From: Leptospira congkakensis
GTDB taxonomy: Bacteria > Spirochaetota > Leptospiria > Leptospirales > Leptospiraceae
Length of the DNA: 64,000 nt
NCBI RefSeq assembly: GCF_004770265.1
Contig: NZ_RQGQ01000004.1
Span: forward strand, 62,001-126,000
Direction of reading: 5' to 3'
A model generated the notes under the pieces. That model ran no database searches and was not told where the DNA came from. It worked only from the letters and a program-made list of their open reading frames with translations. Shown one piece after another: positions 30,104-40,162 of this stretch (its first letter is position 1; each line of letters opens with the position of its first letter). A program made the position numbers and the translations under genes.

Positions 30104-32227
30104 ATGAATAGAATCCGTGAAAACAAACGGGTTCTATTTTCATTTTTGGCATTAGGATTTATTTTTTTCTGTTTTACCTTATTGTACTATGGTCTCGAAT
30201 ATTACCTTCGTAATTACCGTATTCCGTTAGTGCAACTTAGGAAAGTGGTTTCCTTTACCATCAATAAGGAACTAGGAAAGGCTGTGGACATTGGTGTCCT
30301 AGACTTTTCCCTCAGAGAGGGTCTTATCATCGAAGACCTTGTGGTTTCTAATGAAGAAGACTTTTCATTTAACGACCATATGTTGAAGGTAAAAAAAGTC
30401 ACCTTCCGGTTATCGAGTTATTTTAAAGATTCCCCAACAGTGGAACAAATTGATTTTTATAGTCCCCACTTGGTTTTAAATGAAAACGTAAGTTTGCGAA
30501 ACCAACTGATCGAATATGCACAGAAAAACAAATTAAAAGACATTCGTTTTCACGATGCAAGGTTAACTGTCAAACAGAACGATTCTACTTTGGTGGATTG
30601 GAAAGAAGGTTGGGACATTGTAATGAAACGAAAGAGTAAAAAATTATATCTTTCGTATAACAATGGTTGGTTTTGGATTCCCAATACAACAAGAATCAAA
30701 GGGGAGGGAGTGTTTTCTGAAAACCAATTGGATGAATTCCAATTTGAGTTTCAATGGAAAAACTATCCATCCGAAGAAGCCATCATCTTAACAAATTATT
30801 TATTTGGCTCCAATGTACATTCTGCTGTTCTTTCAGGAGAAGGAAAAGTGGTTCGTGATCCGGTTTCCGGGTTCACTGCCAGCGGAGATGTAGAATTTGA
30901 AAACTCTCTTATCCCTGTTCCTTTTTTTGAGAATTTTATACTCGATGGATTTCGCTTCCGAGAAGTATTTTTATTCACGGAAAACAAAGAAGAAAGAGAA
31001 TTTTTAGGAACAGATTTTCGAATCAAAACTTCAGTAAAAACAGAAATGGCCAAAGAACCAATTCTCGATCGCCATTTCGAATTCCAAATTCAGTCCTTAG
31101 AAGGAATCACGGAAAGGATTTCCGATGTATCTGGAAACTTTATCCTTCCTTTGACGGGAACCTTAAATGGAAATTTGGATCTCACCGAAACAGGAGACAG
31201 AAACAAATGGTTCCAATTACGCGGCGAACTTATTGGTTCTGACATTGAATGGGATTCGAAACTTTTACAACTGGAAGATGGTTCTTTTTCTTTGAAGTTT
31301 ACTGAAGGAAATGAATGGAATTTGAATTTTGATTCTTTGTTATTTGGCAAACCGTCGCATCTATCCGGTGGCGGAGTGAATGTTTGGGGAAGGTCTAAAA
31401 AAACAGATGGATCTTTTTATTATCCACTAAATTCCAAAACGAAACTTAATTTCAAAAGTCCTGACTTTACTGCTAACGATTGGAAGCCATTATATGAAGA
31501 TTGGAAGTTAGAAACCTTAGAGGAAATCAAAGAAAGGCAGGAAAAATTAATTTCAGAAGAATACTTTTATCAAACCAAAGTTTATAAATATTTTTTAGAA
31601 GCCATGAATTTGGACTTAGGAATTTCTATTGGAAACTATTTTCCTTATAGTGGATCCAAATCTCTTGGGGAATCAAAAGGAAATCTCCAGGTCAAAGATG
31701 GCCGAATGAATTTTAATTTGGCGTTGGGAAATACAGGTTCGAAAGTTACTATGATTTCTTATTTTGCCAGTAAAACTCCAAACTTTGGTTTTAGTTTGTT
31801 GTTAAATGAATATCCTTGGTCCGATCCTTGGATGCAATTCTGTGGTGCAGAGTTGAAACCTTCTCAAGTGAGTTTGGATTATAGTTTTAATAGTATGGGA
31901 AGCGATTATTATACCTTACATAAAGATGCGAGAACCTCTTACTTTTTGAAACTGTTTGGAGTGAGTTTTCAGGATGCCGATTTAATTTCAAAATTAGATA
32001 TGGATCTGACTCCCTTCAAAAAACCCTTTCAAATGGAATTTGATTTGAGTCGGTATTCTGATATGGATTATATTTCTAATTTAGTTGTTTCTAGTGAATC
32101 TTTGGACCTGAAAGGATATGGAAATAATAAAAATGGAAACTATGGTTTTACAACCTATGGTCTCGTAGGAGAATCCAGAGGAACTTTTAGTTTTTCAGAG
32201 GAGGAAAATAAATGCGTAATCAAATAG
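30104..32227 (+). CDS. AsmA/TamB-like membrane-anchored envelope protein
   Basis: About 707 residues starting at the ATG at 30104 (MNRIRENKRVLFSFLAL); an in-frame TTG at 30044 is a less likely start because neither has a strong ribosome binding site and the ATG places the membrane anchor (about 11-35) at the N-terminus. The remainder is a long succession of short beta strands (VVSFTINKELGKAVDIGVLDFSL at the start of the periplasmic part, later LTGTLNGNLDLTETGD), resembling the repeating beta-groove of AsmA/YhdP-type proteins that move lipid between membranes. This is a fold-level resemblance only. It overlaps the small lipoprotein gene by 16 nt. Confidence 0.66.
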   Translation: MNRIRENKRVLFSFLALGFIFFCFTLLYYGLEYYLRNYRIPLVQLRKVVSFTINKELGKAVDIGVLDFSLREGLIIEDLVVSNEEDFSFNDHMLKVKKVTFRLSSYFKDSPTVEQIDFYSPHLVLNENVSLRNQLIEYAQKNKLKDIRFHDARLTVKQNDSTLVDWKEGWDIVMKRKSKKLYLSYNNGWFWIPNTTRIKGEGVFSENQLDEFQFEFQWKNYPSEEAIILTNYLFGSNVHSAVLSGEGKVVRDPVSGFTASGDVEFENSLIPVPFFENFILDGFRFREVFLFTENKEEREFLGTDFRIKTSVKTEMAKEPILDRHFEFQIQSLEGITERISDVSGNFILPLTGTLNGNLDLTETGDRNKWFQLRGELIGSDIEWDSKLLQLEDGSFSLKFTEGNEWNLNFDSLLFGKPSHLSGGGVNVWGRSKKTDGSFYYPLNSKTKLNFKSPDFTANDWKPLYEDWKLETLEEIKERQEKLISEEYFYQTKVYKYFLEAMNLDLGISIGNYFPYSGSKSLGESKGNLQVKDGRMNFNLALGNTGSKVTMISYFASKTPNFGFSLLLNEYPWSDPWMQFCGAELKPSQVSLDYSFNSMGSDYYTLHKDARTSYFLKLFGVSFQDADLISKLDMDLTPFKKPFQMEFDLSRYSDMDYISNLVVSSESLDLKGYGNNKNGNYGFTTYGLVGESRGTFSFSEEENKCVIK

Positions 32228-32580
32228 TTTCTATTAGTTTTATTTTTCTATTATTATTTTCTATCAGTTGTACGGAGAAAAAAAATCCTGCAGACGTTGC
32301 TCCTGAAGTATCTAAGTTACCAGCTTTTGGTGGGGAATGGTTTTTAGAGTGGGAAAATAAAACACACGTGGTTTATCTCCAACCGGAAGAAAACAAGGTC
32401 CTTTGGAATGGAGGCGATGGTTTTAGTTTGGAATTGGATTCTGTAGGAATTCGTCTGAGAGCAAGCGATGAAGAAAATATCAAAGGTTATTTTTTATATT
32501 CTGATCTGAAACCCAAGTCCTGGATTGGTACTTGGGAAAACCGAGTTGTTAGGCTAATTCGAAAGGCTTCGAAGGAGTGA
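32212..32580 (+). CDS. Small lipoprotein
   Basis: A 122-residue lipoprotein (signal IVSISFIFLLLFSISC, lipid Cys at residue 20). The mature part is a short beta-rich domain (WFLEWENKTHVVYLQPEEN, VLWNGGDGFSLELDSVGI). It starts within the last 16 nt of the AsmA-like gene, so translation is coupled and it may be its partner. Its last 27 nt overlap antisense with the end of lpxB. Function not recognised. Confidence 0.75.
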   Translation: MRNQIVSISFIFLLLFSISCTEKKNPADVAPEVSKLPAFGGEWFLEWENKTHVVYLQPEENKVLWNGGDGFSLELDSVGIRLRASDEENIKGYFLYSDLKPKSWIGTWENRVVRLIRKASKE

Positions 32581-33765
32581 TTGGATTTCCTTTGCTGCTT
32601 TTTTAGAAGCGTTGCTTGTTCCTAGTTCTCTTTCTTTCGCATCCCTTAAAATCCCTTTCATTTTGTTTCGAAGTTTTGCATTGGAAAGAATCTTCCATGC
32701 TTCTTGAAAAATATATTTAGGTTGGCATTCGTTCTGAGTGATTTCCCGACAAACTTCCTCACCTGAAAGAATATTGGCAAGGCCAATGAATTTCGAACGC
32801 ATGAGTAAGGATCCAAGGAAGTAAGTAAACAAACTCACCTTATAAAGGATCACCATTGGTGTTTCAAAATAAAGTCCTTCTAGAGTGGCAGTTCCTGAAG
32901 CAATCAGGAGGAGATCACTTGTTTCCATCACTCGAAGGGATGCATTCCATAAATAATGGATTTTGATGTCCGGATGGATTTGTTTTAAGGCTTCTATTTT
33001 TTCTAAGATAAAAGGTTCTTCTTTTGTATTGATGTTCGGAAGAAGGAATACGATTTTCTTTTTTTCTAATTTGCTCTGTTCATGGAGGAGGGCAGCAGTT
33101 CCGAGGATGGGATCAATGAGTCTTCGAATTTCACCTTTTCTGGAGCCAGGGAGTAGACCTACTGTATACCCGTGGTGGGAGTCCGGAAGTTTTTCCGTGA
33201 TCACCGGTTCCTTTTTTAATTTTTCAGGAATCCTTTTGGTGATGGGATGACCCACAAATTTTGCATTCACACCATATTCTGTATAAATCTCTTCTTCAAA
33301 TCGAAAGAGAGTGAGCATGAGTGCAATTTGTTCTTTGATAAAATAAATTCGGTTGAATTTCCAGGCCCAAATTTGCGGTGAAACATAAAAAACAGTGGGG
33401 ATACCACGAAGTTTTAATTCCTTCGCCAAACGTAAGTTAAATCCTGGGTAATCAATTAAAATGGCAAGTTTGGTTGGTCTACGATTGGTTTCCTCTAAAA
33501 CGCGATAAAAAATCTTTTTTAAGAAACTATATTTTTTTAAGGCTTCGGAAAATCCTATCACACTGAGTTGTTCTAACTCTTCCATGGAATCAAGTCCAAA
33601 TCCAATCATCCCTTCACCGCCAATTCCATAGAATTTGTATTCTGGTTCGAGGATGGCCAATTCTTGCAAAAGATCAGCACCAAGTAAATCACCGGAATGT
33701 TCTCCGGCAATGACTAGGATGTTTTTGTCTGATTCATGATTATGGGATTTTTTTTTGGTTACCAT
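32554..33765 (-). CDS. lpxB: Lipid-A-disaccharide synthase
   Basis: Joins UDP-diacylglucosamine and lipid X to make the beta-1',6-linked disaccharide precursor of lipid A at the inner membrane. The 403-residue GT19 glycosyltransferase shows AGEHSGDLLGADLL at the start, GIGGEGMIGFGLDSMEELEQLSV, LIDYPGFNLRLAKELK, YVSPQIWAWKFNRI and VGHPITKRIP, and LLPGSRKGEIRRL in the nucleotide-binding half; near the end LLIASGTATLEGLYFETPMVILYK. It overlaps lpxI by 26 nt and is the last gene of its envelope operon. The assignment is firm. Confidence 0.96.
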   Translation of the reverse strand: MVTKKKSHNHESDKNILVIAGEHSGDLLGADLLQELAILEPEYKFYGIGGEGMIGFGLDSMEELEQLSVIGFSEALKKYSFLKKIFYRVLEETNRRPTKLAILIDYPGFNLRLAKELKLRGIPTVFYVSPQIWAWKFNRIYFIKEQIALMLTLFRFEEEIYTEYGVNAKFVGHPITKRIPEKLKKEPVITEKLPDSHHGYTVGLLPGSRKGEIRRLIDPILGTAALLHEQSKLEKKKIVFLLPNINTKEEPFILEKIEALKQIHPDIKIHYLWNASLRVMETSDLLLIASGTATLEGLYFETPMVILYKVSLFTYFLGSLLMRSKFIGLANILSGEEVCREITQNECQPKYIFQEAWKILSNAKLRNKMKGILRDAKERELGTSNASKKAAKEIQSLLRSLSN

Positions 33766-34600
33766 TGAGAACCTTACTTCCGCTTTTTCCTATGACACAA
33801 AAATTTAATTTATGTTTGGTGGCAAATTCTATCGCATTTTTCGGATCTACTATCAAAGTTTCACCTTCTCGAATACAAAGTGTTTTACAACCACTTTCGA
33901 GCATCATTTGGAAGGTATGAATTCCGATGGTGGGTAAGTCAAAACGATCATCTTGTTTGGCTTTGGGGCTTTTACAAACAACGGCATCCCCTTTCTTTTT
34001 GGTATACAATCCACCACGTTTGATGGTTTCATCCGTTCCTTCTACCGCTTCCACTGCAATTACGGATTCATCACAGACCACTACCATTTGCCCAATGTCT
34101 AAATCCGCCATTTTCTCTGCATAAAACATCCCAAAGTCTATATCTTTCAATTCTTGGGATTTGAATTTTTTGGGTGTGTACCTTCCTTCAGGAAGCAGCA
34201 AGGATTTTAAGTATAACTTTTGGGAGATGACTTTGACACCCATGGCTTCGAATTCATCAGCGATGGCAAGAAAGATGGGGTAGTCATTTCGATTGATGGT
34301 ACGGGCAAGGATTGCCAAAGCTTTCAGATCAAATTTGAGTTTTTGGAAAAGTAGGTCTTTACGAACTTTTCCAAGCATTAAAATCCGAGTGATTTTTTCT
34401 TTTTGAATGGTTTTTAAAATTTTACCGACCTGAGTGATATGTACTGGGATCGTGCGTGCACTATGTTCTCTCGGAGAAAAATCAGATTCAATGAGTCCCA
34501 GAAATAGGGGATCCTCACCGGCAGCAAGTGCTTCCAACATTCCAATATGGGGTAGTTCCCCACCACCAGCAATGATCGCTAATCGGCCTTTAGGTGCCAA
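33740..34600 (-). CDS. lpxI: UDP-2,3-diacylglucosamine diphosphatase LpxI
   Basis: Hydrolyses UDP-2,3-diacylglucosamine to lipid X plus UMP, the step before LpxB. This is the LpxI (DUF1009) enzyme that replaces LpxH in some bacteria. The 286-residue protein starts at TTG with AAGG 8 nt upstream and shows the family features RLAIIAGGGELP, HITQVGKILKTIQKEK, the middle LMLGKVRKDLLF, VVVCDESVIAVEAVEGTDETI, VCKSPKAKQDDRFDLPTIG and LCIREGETLIVD. It overlaps lpxB by 26 nt, so the two consecutive lipid A steps are co-translated. Confidence 0.92.
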   Translation of the reverse strand: MAPKGRLAIIAGGGELPHIGMLEALAAGEDPLFLGLIESDFSPREHSARTIPVHITQVGKILKTIQKEKITRILMLGKVRKDLLFQKLKFDLKALAILARTINRNDYPIFLAIADEFEAMGVKVISQKLYLKSLLLPEGRYTPKKFKSQELKDIDFGMFYAEKMADLDIGQMVVVCDESVIAVEAVEGTDETIKRGGLYTKKKGDAVVCKSPKAKQDDRFDLPTIGIHTFQMMLESGCKTLCIREGETLIVDPKNAIEFATKHKLNFCVIGKSGSKVLNGNQKKIP

Positions 34601-34609
34601 AGAATGACC

Positions 34610-34840
34610 TTAGGATTTTCCTGAATCGCTACTACCCGTAGCTGGGGCGGAATTGTCTTTTTTGTAATCGGTTACGTAGAAGCCAGTTCCTTTGAAGATA
34701 ATGCCAGCGCTTGCGGAGATACGGCGTTCGACAGATCCATTTTTTCCACAGAGACACTCCGTAATGGCGTCATCTTTCATGGATTGAACGTGTTCAAAGT
34801 CTTTTCCGCATGTATTACAATGGTAATCGTAGGTAGCCAT
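34610..34840 (-). CDS. FmdB-family zinc ribbon protein
   Basis: A 76-residue protein: an N-terminal zinc ribbon with Cys ligands in HCNTCGKDFEHVQ and TECLCGKNG, an ARISASAGIIFKGTGFYVTDYK-type middle as in the FmdB/CxxC_CxxC_SSSS regulatory-protein family, and a Ser/Gly-rich tail (GSSDSGKS). The exact biochemical role of the family is unknown. It sits 9 nt upstream of lpxI and 11 nt downstream of the SH3 gene, so it is one gene in an envelope operon. Confidence 0.88.
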   Translation of the reverse strand: MATYDYHCNTCGKDFEHVQSMKDDAITECLCGKNGSVERRISASAGIIFKGTGFYVTDYKKDNSAPATGSSDSGKS

Positions 34841-34851
34841 AAACTTTTCCC

Positions 34852-36306
34852 CTAATGGATTCCTGTTCTAATTTCAAAGAGTAACACTTGTTCCCGATTT
34901 GGTTCTTTTGTCAGCGGAAGACAAATTTCCCAGGAGTATCGACCTGATTGGAGAACCGATTCATCCAAGGATAAGGAACGAATGGACTGAATGAGTCCTG
35001 TGTTTCGCCTCCAGAGGCTAGCGTTCCATTTGTCCCCCTCGCGGGATTCAATGTGTAAGGACAGATTTTCTCTTCTTTTTTCGCCGTCGAGGACATATCG
35101 ATTTTTATTTATCCAAATCGATTCCTGATCTAAGGAAATGGAATAGGCAAGGTGTTCTCGGTTGTCGTAATTCAAATGCAGTTCTAAAAAGGTAATAGGA
35201 ACTTCGGAGTCTGTTGGGCTAAAAGAAAACTCAAAATAGTTTTTGTCACCGGAGAGTTTTTTACAAATTCTTTGGGTGCCCTTGGAGTTTTTTGCCTTCC
35301 CATAAATGGGAAATCCGGTTTCCCCCGAAACTCGGACGGATTCCCTCGAAATGTATTCACCAAAAAAAGTGGCGGGAATTTGGTTCCCATTCCAACCTTC
35401 GAAGTCGATTCGAATTTCGTTATCTACGGATTTAAATCGTTTTTCAAAATCACCAATATAGCTTGTGTTTGGTGACACGGCGGTTAAAAATCCAGAAAAG
35501 ATCCAAGTGGATTTTTGTAAGTTGGGAAAGTAACATCGTTTCCAATGACCCACTTTCCCTGCAATGGTTTCGGAACCGGAGTCTTCTTCTAAACAAAAAG
35601 TTAATTCAGGTTCGCTGATTTTTCCAACTTCAGCATTTTCACGTCCCGGGCCACTTCGAAGATTTACATTTTTTCCTCGAACGACAGCTGTTTGGTGGAA
35701 TAAAACTGTGTTTTGTGTGTTTGCCAAAAAATGTAAACTCTGGAGTAAAAATTCGGATTCAATTTCTCCAATTGGTTCAAAAGGAAAACTGAGTAGGTTT
35801 GCTAGAGAACGACTAAAACTTTCCTCCATCCCGCGAGGGTCTTCTAGGATGAGTAGGAGGAGAAGGTGAGTGACTTCACGTTTCGGAATTGGTTTGGATA
35901 AACTTCCAATTTTAGTGATGAGAGCCCTTTTGTATCCATCTCCATGTTTTTTCAAATGTGAAAGATATGGGTCTTCAATATGGTAATAGGTTCCTCTAGT
36001 TGTTTCCCATTCGATGAGTTTGGTTAAGGAACGTTTTTTGAAAAAAGAAATAAGATCTTTGGGTGAACCTTTTTCGTTTAGTTTTTTTTCTAACTGGGAA
36101 ATGGTTTGGGATAGAATGGTAAGTTCTAATTCACTGGAAGGAATTTCGGTATCGGAGTAGAGTTTTAGAACTTTGAGGTACGCTTCTGATTGGTAGAGGT
36201 CATAGGCCTTGTCTTCCCTCTCACGAAAGTCAACAAAAGCATAGGTTATGATGACAATGAGTGAAAAAAGAAGACCAAATGCGAGAAATACACGGGAGCG
36301 GATCAA
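34852..36306 (-). CDS. Membrane-anchored protein with bacterial SH3 domain
   Basis: A 484-residue protein with one N-terminal membrane helix (about 7-25, VFLAFGLLFSLIVIITYAFV). Residues about 205-280 form an SH3b domain (VVRGKNVNLRSGPGREN...VGHWKRCYF...STWIFSGFL), the type that often binds peptidoglycan or peptides. The preceding helical region (about 30-200) and the beta-rich C-terminus (about 290-484) are unrecognised. It lies between the TolC gene (21 nt) and fmdB (11 nt). A periplasmic, wall-associated role is inferred. Confidence 0.75.
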   Translation of the reverse strand: MIRSRVFLAFGLLFSLIVIITYAFVDFREREDKAYDLYQSEAYLKVLKLYSDTEIPSSELELTILSQTISQLEKKLNEKGSPKDLISFFKKRSLTKLIEWETTRGTYYHIEDPYLSHLKKHGDGYKRALITKIGSLSKPIPKREVTHLLLLLILEDPRGMEESFSRSLANLLSFPFEPIGEIESEFLLQSLHFLANTQNTVLFHQTAVVRGKNVNLRSGPGRENAEVGKISEPELTFCLEEDSGSETIAGKVGHWKRCYFPNLQKSTWIFSGFLTAVSPNTSYIGDFEKRFKSVDNEIRIDFEGWNGNQIPATFFGEYISRESVRVSGETGFPIYGKAKNSKGTQRICKKLSGDKNYFEFSFSPTDSEVPITFLELHLNYDNREHLAYSISLDQESIWINKNRYVLDGEKRRENLSLHIESREGDKWNASLWRRNTGLIQSIRSLSLDESVLQSGRYSWEICLPLTKEPNREQVLLFEIRTGIH

Positions 36307-36327
36307 AAAGATTCTCCCGTTTTTAGA

Positions 36328-37869
36328 TTAAAGATTTTCAGGCAGGAGTTTGGATCTTTCCACTCCGTATTCTTCAAATAAAGCATTCTTAGAAACATAA
36401 TATCTGTGTAAATTGATGTTGTAATCTACTTTCGCACGAACCAGTGACAATTGGTCTTGCACATGAGTGTCTAAAGCATTTTTGACTGCCAGTGCATTGA
36501 ATCTTCCTTGTTGGAAGGAACGTAAAACACCGTTATAATATTTTTTAGATTCTTCTTCTGTGCGTTTTGCATTTTCCATCACTTGGAAAGATGCTTTTAA
36601 AATATCGATTCTTGTTTTGACATCATCAGAAACTGCCTTTGTCAGGTCTGCTTCTTCCAAAGAAACTTGGCGTTTTTGGATTTCTGCATCACGAATTCCA
36701 GCCTTCACACCTTTGTCCATAATGGGGTAACTTAGGTCTAAAGATCCTTGCATCACAGGGTATTGGTAAGAAAAAACTCCCGCACCTTTGTCAGTATAAT
36801 TGTTTTGAGGACTGATGGTATTTTGTGCTTGGTATCCATAAGTTCCTGCAGCTTTCAAAGAAGGAAGAGCTTCGTTTTTGGCAGTTTTCATGGAAAGTTC
36901 AGCATTTTCTTTTTTGCGAACAAGGGCTTTGAAATCGGCTCTATGTTTGTAAGCATAGTCGATATCTGATTGGTAATCCAATCTGGATGGAAGTGTTTCC
37001 GAAAGAGGAGTTGTTTTTTGGAAAACAGTATCTTCGGGAAGGTTCAAAGAACGAATGAGTTTTCTTCGTGCCTCTTCTTTTTCCGCAACGGCCTGAGCCA
37101 TCTGACCTTCTACTTGAGAGAGAAGGGCATTCCACTGGTTGACTTCGAAACTTTCAGAAAGTCCGAGTCCTTGTTTGCGAATGGTTAGGTCGCGAACATT
37201 CTTTGTATTTTTTAAAAGTTGTTCGAAGGTTTGGTATCCAGATTCTTTTACAGAATAGTTCCAATAATCAACAAGAGTGGCGACCACTTTGTTTGCAACT
37301 TGGTCTTCCATTTGCTCTCGCATGATCTCTGTTTGGTTTTCTAGGATTTTTTCCATATTCCTTTCGTTGGCACCAAAAGCATTTTTTAGTAAATCCTGTG
37401 CAATCGTAACGGAAAGGGTATCTGTATATAAAGGCGGAAGGCCAAGAGCGGTAAATCCCGCAGGAGTTTTGTTTGGATCTTCAAAAGCGTTCGAGTCAAA
37501 ACGTTGTGACTTTGCTTCTAATTTGAAGTAAGTTCCCGTTGTGAATAGTTTTTCGAGTCCAGCACTATAAGTGGTGGTTTGGGTTTTTGTTCCCGTAAAG
37601 ATGTTGTTTTGGTTGAAAGGGAATTTTTTTTCATCCAATTCCGCTTTAGAAAGGGCACGCCAAGAATACTTTCCCTCAAACTTCATAAGGTTGGAGTCAG
37701 CTTTTGCCAATTCTAACCGAGCCTGCATGACCTCGCGGTTGTTTTCTATGGCATACTTGACTGCATCTTGTAAGCTAAGTGTAAATCCCTTATCTCCAGA
37801 TTCCGCAGCCAGTAGGCCTACGGAAACGAGGAGAATCAATGTACTTGAAACCCATGAACGTTGTTCCAT
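36328..37869 (-). CDS. TolC-family outer-membrane efflux protein
   Basis: A 513-residue outer-membrane channel of type I secretion or RND efflux. A signal peptide (LILLVSVGLLAAESGDKG) is followed by the TolC pattern of long heptad helices in two related halves (SLQDAVKYAIENNREVMQAR and later DIDYAYKHRADFKALVRKKE), the small-residue strands between them, and a last helical repeat near DVKTRIDILKASFQVMENA. No inner-membrane pump or adaptor gene is adjacent, so its partners lie elsewhere. First gene of the TolC-SH3-FmdB-LpxI-LpxB run, 58 nt after sucD. Confidence 0.9.
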   Translation of the reverse strand: MEQRSWVSSTLILLVSVGLLAAESGDKGFTLSLQDAVKYAIENNREVMQARLELAKADSNLMKFEGKYSWRALSKAELDEKKFPFNQNNIFTGTKTQTTTYSAGLEKLFTTGTYFKLEAKSQRFDSNAFEDPNKTPAGFTALGLPPLYTDTLSVTIAQDLLKNAFGANERNMEKILENQTEIMREQMEDQVANKVVATLVDYWNYSVKESGYQTFEQLLKNTKNVRDLTIRKQGLGLSESFEVNQWNALLSQVEGQMAQAVAEKEEARRKLIRSLNLPEDTVFQKTTPLSETLPSRLDYQSDIDYAYKHRADFKALVRKKENAELSMKTAKNEALPSLKAAGTYGYQAQNTISPQNNYTDKGAGVFSYQYPVMQGSLDLSYPIMDKGVKAGIRDAEIQKRQVSLEEADLTKAVSDDVKTRIDILKASFQVMENAKRTEEESKKYYNGVLRSFQQGRFNALAVKNALDTHVQDQLSLVRAKVDYNINLHRYYVSKNALFEEYGVERSKLLPENL

Positions 37870-37927
37870 ACTCTTAATTCAGACTCCTCATTCCCCTTGA
37901 ATAGCTGTTTTTTTTTAAAGCCTACCC

Positions 37928-38818
37928 TTATTTTTTAAGGGCAGCTTTCATTTTATCACCAACTTCACCAATATGCGCACAAATGCTGACACCAGCGTCT
38001 TGCATTGCCGCAATTTTAGAAGTGGCAGTTCCCATTCCACCGGAAATGATCGCACCGGCATGGCCCATACGTTTTCCTGGAGGAGCTGTTTGTCCTGCAA
38101 TGAAACCAACTACTGGTTTTTTGACATGAGCTTTGATGTAAGCCGCGGCTTCTTCTTCTGAAGTTCCACCAATCTCACCAATCATTACGATTCCTTCTGT
38201 GTCCGGATCTTCGTTTAAGAGGCGAACCGCTTCGACGTGGTTCATCCCTGGAACTGGGTCTCCCCCGATTCCGATACAAGTGGACTGACCAAGGCCTGCC
38301 GCTGTTAAGGAAGCTACAGATTCGTAAGTCAAAGTTCCAGAACGAGAAACAATCCCGATTTTACCTGGAGTGTGGATGAAACCTGGCATAATTCCCATTT
38401 TTACTTTGTGTAATGGGTTGATGACTCCAGGGCAGTTCGGTCCTACCAGTTTGGTTTTGGAATTACGAAGTACGCTATATACTTTTAGCATATCGTGAGT
38501 AGGGATTCCCTCTGTGATACAAACCACGAGTGGGATTTCTGCAAAGATTCCTTCCAGAATCGCATCAGCAGCGAATGGAGGTGGAACAAAGATAATTGCT
38601 GCGTTTGCACCATCTTGGGTCATTGCATCTTTAATGGTGTTACGAACAGGAGCAGTTTTTCCAAATTCAGATGTCCAGATTTGTCCACCTTTACCTGGGG
38701 TCACACCAGCAACCACTTTTGTACCATATTCTAACATTTGAGTCGCATGAAAGGATCCTTCCTTACCGGTGATCCCTTGAACGACTACTCTTGTGTTTGC
38801 GTCAACTAATACAGTCAT
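37928..38818 (-). CDS. sucD: Succinyl-CoA synthetase alpha subunit
   Basis: With SucC it converts succinyl-CoA to succinate with formation of ATP or GTP in the TCA cycle. The 296-residue protein shows the CoA-binding start [17 protein letters not shown], the [12 protein letters not shown] loop, the [12 protein letters not shown] segment, the [14 protein letters not shown] region and the phosphohistidine loop in [18 protein letters not shown]. It follows sucC by 12 nt. A short hairpin-like repeat overlaps its stop codon but has no U-tract. Confidence 0.97.
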   Translation of the reverse strand: MTVLVDANTRVVVQGITGKEGSFHATQMLEYGTKVVAGVTPGKGGQIWTSEFGKTAPVRNTIKDAMTQDGANAAIIFVPPPFAADAILEGIFAEIPLVVCITEGIPTHDMLKVYSVLRNSKTKLVGPNCPGVINPLHKVKMGIMPGFIHTPGKIGIVSRSGTLTYESVASLTAAGLGQSTCIGIGGDPVPGMNHVEAVRLLNEDPDTEGIVMIGEIGGTSEEEAAAYIKAHVKKPVVGFIAGQTAPPGKRMGHAGAIISGGMGTATSKIAAMQDAGVSICAHIGEVGDKMKAALKK

Positions 38819-38830
38819 GTTTTATAGTTC

Positions 38831-40000
38831 CTATTTTTTGATTAGGGAGACGATTTTGTCTGCCGCGTCACGGAGTCCTTCCACTCCCACAATGTTCATA
38901 CCGGATTCGTTCAGGATTTTTTTTCCTTCTTCCGCGTTGGTTCCTTTCAATCGAACCACTACTGGAACTGATACGTTTACCTTTTTCGTAGCTTCGATAA
39001 TTCCAAGAGCCACTCGGTCACAACGAACGATTCCACCGAATACGTTTACAAAGATACCTTTTACGTTTGGATCAGAGAGGATGAGTCTAAAACCGTTTTC
39101 TACTGTAGTAGGGTTTGCTCCACCTCCGACGTCCAAAAAGTTTGCAGGTTCTGCACCAGCTAACTTAACGATGTCCATAGTTGCCATCGCAAGACCGGCA
39201 CCATTTACCATACAACCGATGTTTCCATCTAACTTAACGTAGTTGAGGTTGTATTCTTTTGCTTTTACTTCATACGGATCTTCTTCAGAAATATCACGAA
39301 GAGCTTCGTTTTCTGGATGGCGGTAAAGAGCGTTTTCATCCAAATCCATCTTGCAGTCACCTGCAATGATTTCGTTTTGTTTTGTGAGGATGAGGGGGTT
39401 GATTTCAAGTAGTGCCGCATCTTCTTTGATGTAAGCATTGTACACTGCGTTCACAAGAGCTGTAAAAGACTTTTGTGCTTCGGCCGGGATTCCTAAAGCA
39501 AATGCGAGTTCACGCACTTGAGAACCTTGGACTCCGATACCTGGATCAATTTGGATTTTGATGATTTTTTCTGGGTGAGTTTCTGCAACTTCTTCGATTT
39601 CCATTCCACCTTCGGTAGAAGCCATAATGATGGTTTTGCGGAATGCTCTGTCGAGTAGGATGGAGAGGTAGTATTCCTTTGCGATTTCAAGACCTTGTTC
39701 CAAATAAATTTTGAGAACTTTTTTTCCTTCTTCGCCTGTTTGAGGGGTGATGAGTTGCATTCCGAGAATTCTCTCTGCAGCTGCTTTTGCGTCCTCTTTG
39801 GTTTTGGCGACTTTAACCCCGCCACCTTTTCCTCGTCCACCTGCGTGGATTTGGGCTTTCACCACAACTACTGGTGATTTTTGGACAACTTCGTTATATG
39901 CCTTTTCGAAATCACCGACTGTGTCGATGACCTTTCCGAACGGAACGTTGGCATTGTGTCTACGTAGGATTTCTTTGGCCTGGTATTCGTGGACTTTCAT
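38831..40000 (-). CDS. sucC: Succinyl-CoA synthetase beta subunit
   Basis: ATP-grasp subunit of the TCA-cycle enzyme; 389 residues. Start set at the ATG at 40000 ([16 protein letters not shown]) because the family begins this way and an AAGGA site lies just upstream; the frame is open 12 codons further but without family similarity. Visible features: [19 protein letters not shown], the nucleotide and metal region LLEINPLIL...[29 protein letters not shown] and the C-terminal [14 protein letters not shown]. It pairs with sucD 12 nt downstream; its promoter must lie in 40001-40162. Confidence 0.97.
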   Translation of the reverse strand: MKVHEYQAKEILRRHNANVPFGKVIDTVGDFEKAYNEVVQKSPVVVVKAQIHAGGRGKGGGVKVAKTKEDAKAAAERILGMQLITPQTGEEGKKVLKIYLEQGLEIAKEYYLSILLDRAFRKTIIMASTEGGMEIEEVAETHPEKIIKIQIDPGIGVQGSQVRELAFALGIPAEAQKSFTALVNAVYNAYIKEDAALLEINPLILTKQNEIIAGDCKMDLDENALYRHPENEALRDISEEDPYEVKAKEYNLNYVKLDGNIGCMVNGAGLAMATMDIVKLAGAEPANFLDVGGGANPTTVENGFRLILSDPNVKGIFVNVFGGIVRCDRVALGIIEATKKVNVSVPVVVRLKGTNAEEGKKILNESGMNIVGVEGLRDAADKIVSLIKK

Positions 40001-40162
40001 GGATTTCCTTATGTCATTGGTACGTCCGTTGGGCACGCCGACGGATCACTAGGGTAAGGCTCGTCGGACAGGGGAGATTGTCAAGACCGAATGAGAAGAA
40101 GTTACCAGCCAAACTCAGGGGATGGAACCATTCTTTATTGTATAGAAACAGAACAAAGGCAA

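Noticed and set aside
37923..37943. Hairpin overlapping the sucD stop codon as a terminator
   Set aside because: An 8-bp stem with one G-U and a 5-nt loop exists in the minus-strand RNA, but no U-tract follows, and the TolC gene begins only 58 nt on, so co-transcription is equally likely.
38793..39242. Open frame of 149 codons antisense to sucC
   Set aside because: Ser/Thr/Pro-rich mirror of conserved sucC codons, no ribosome binding site.
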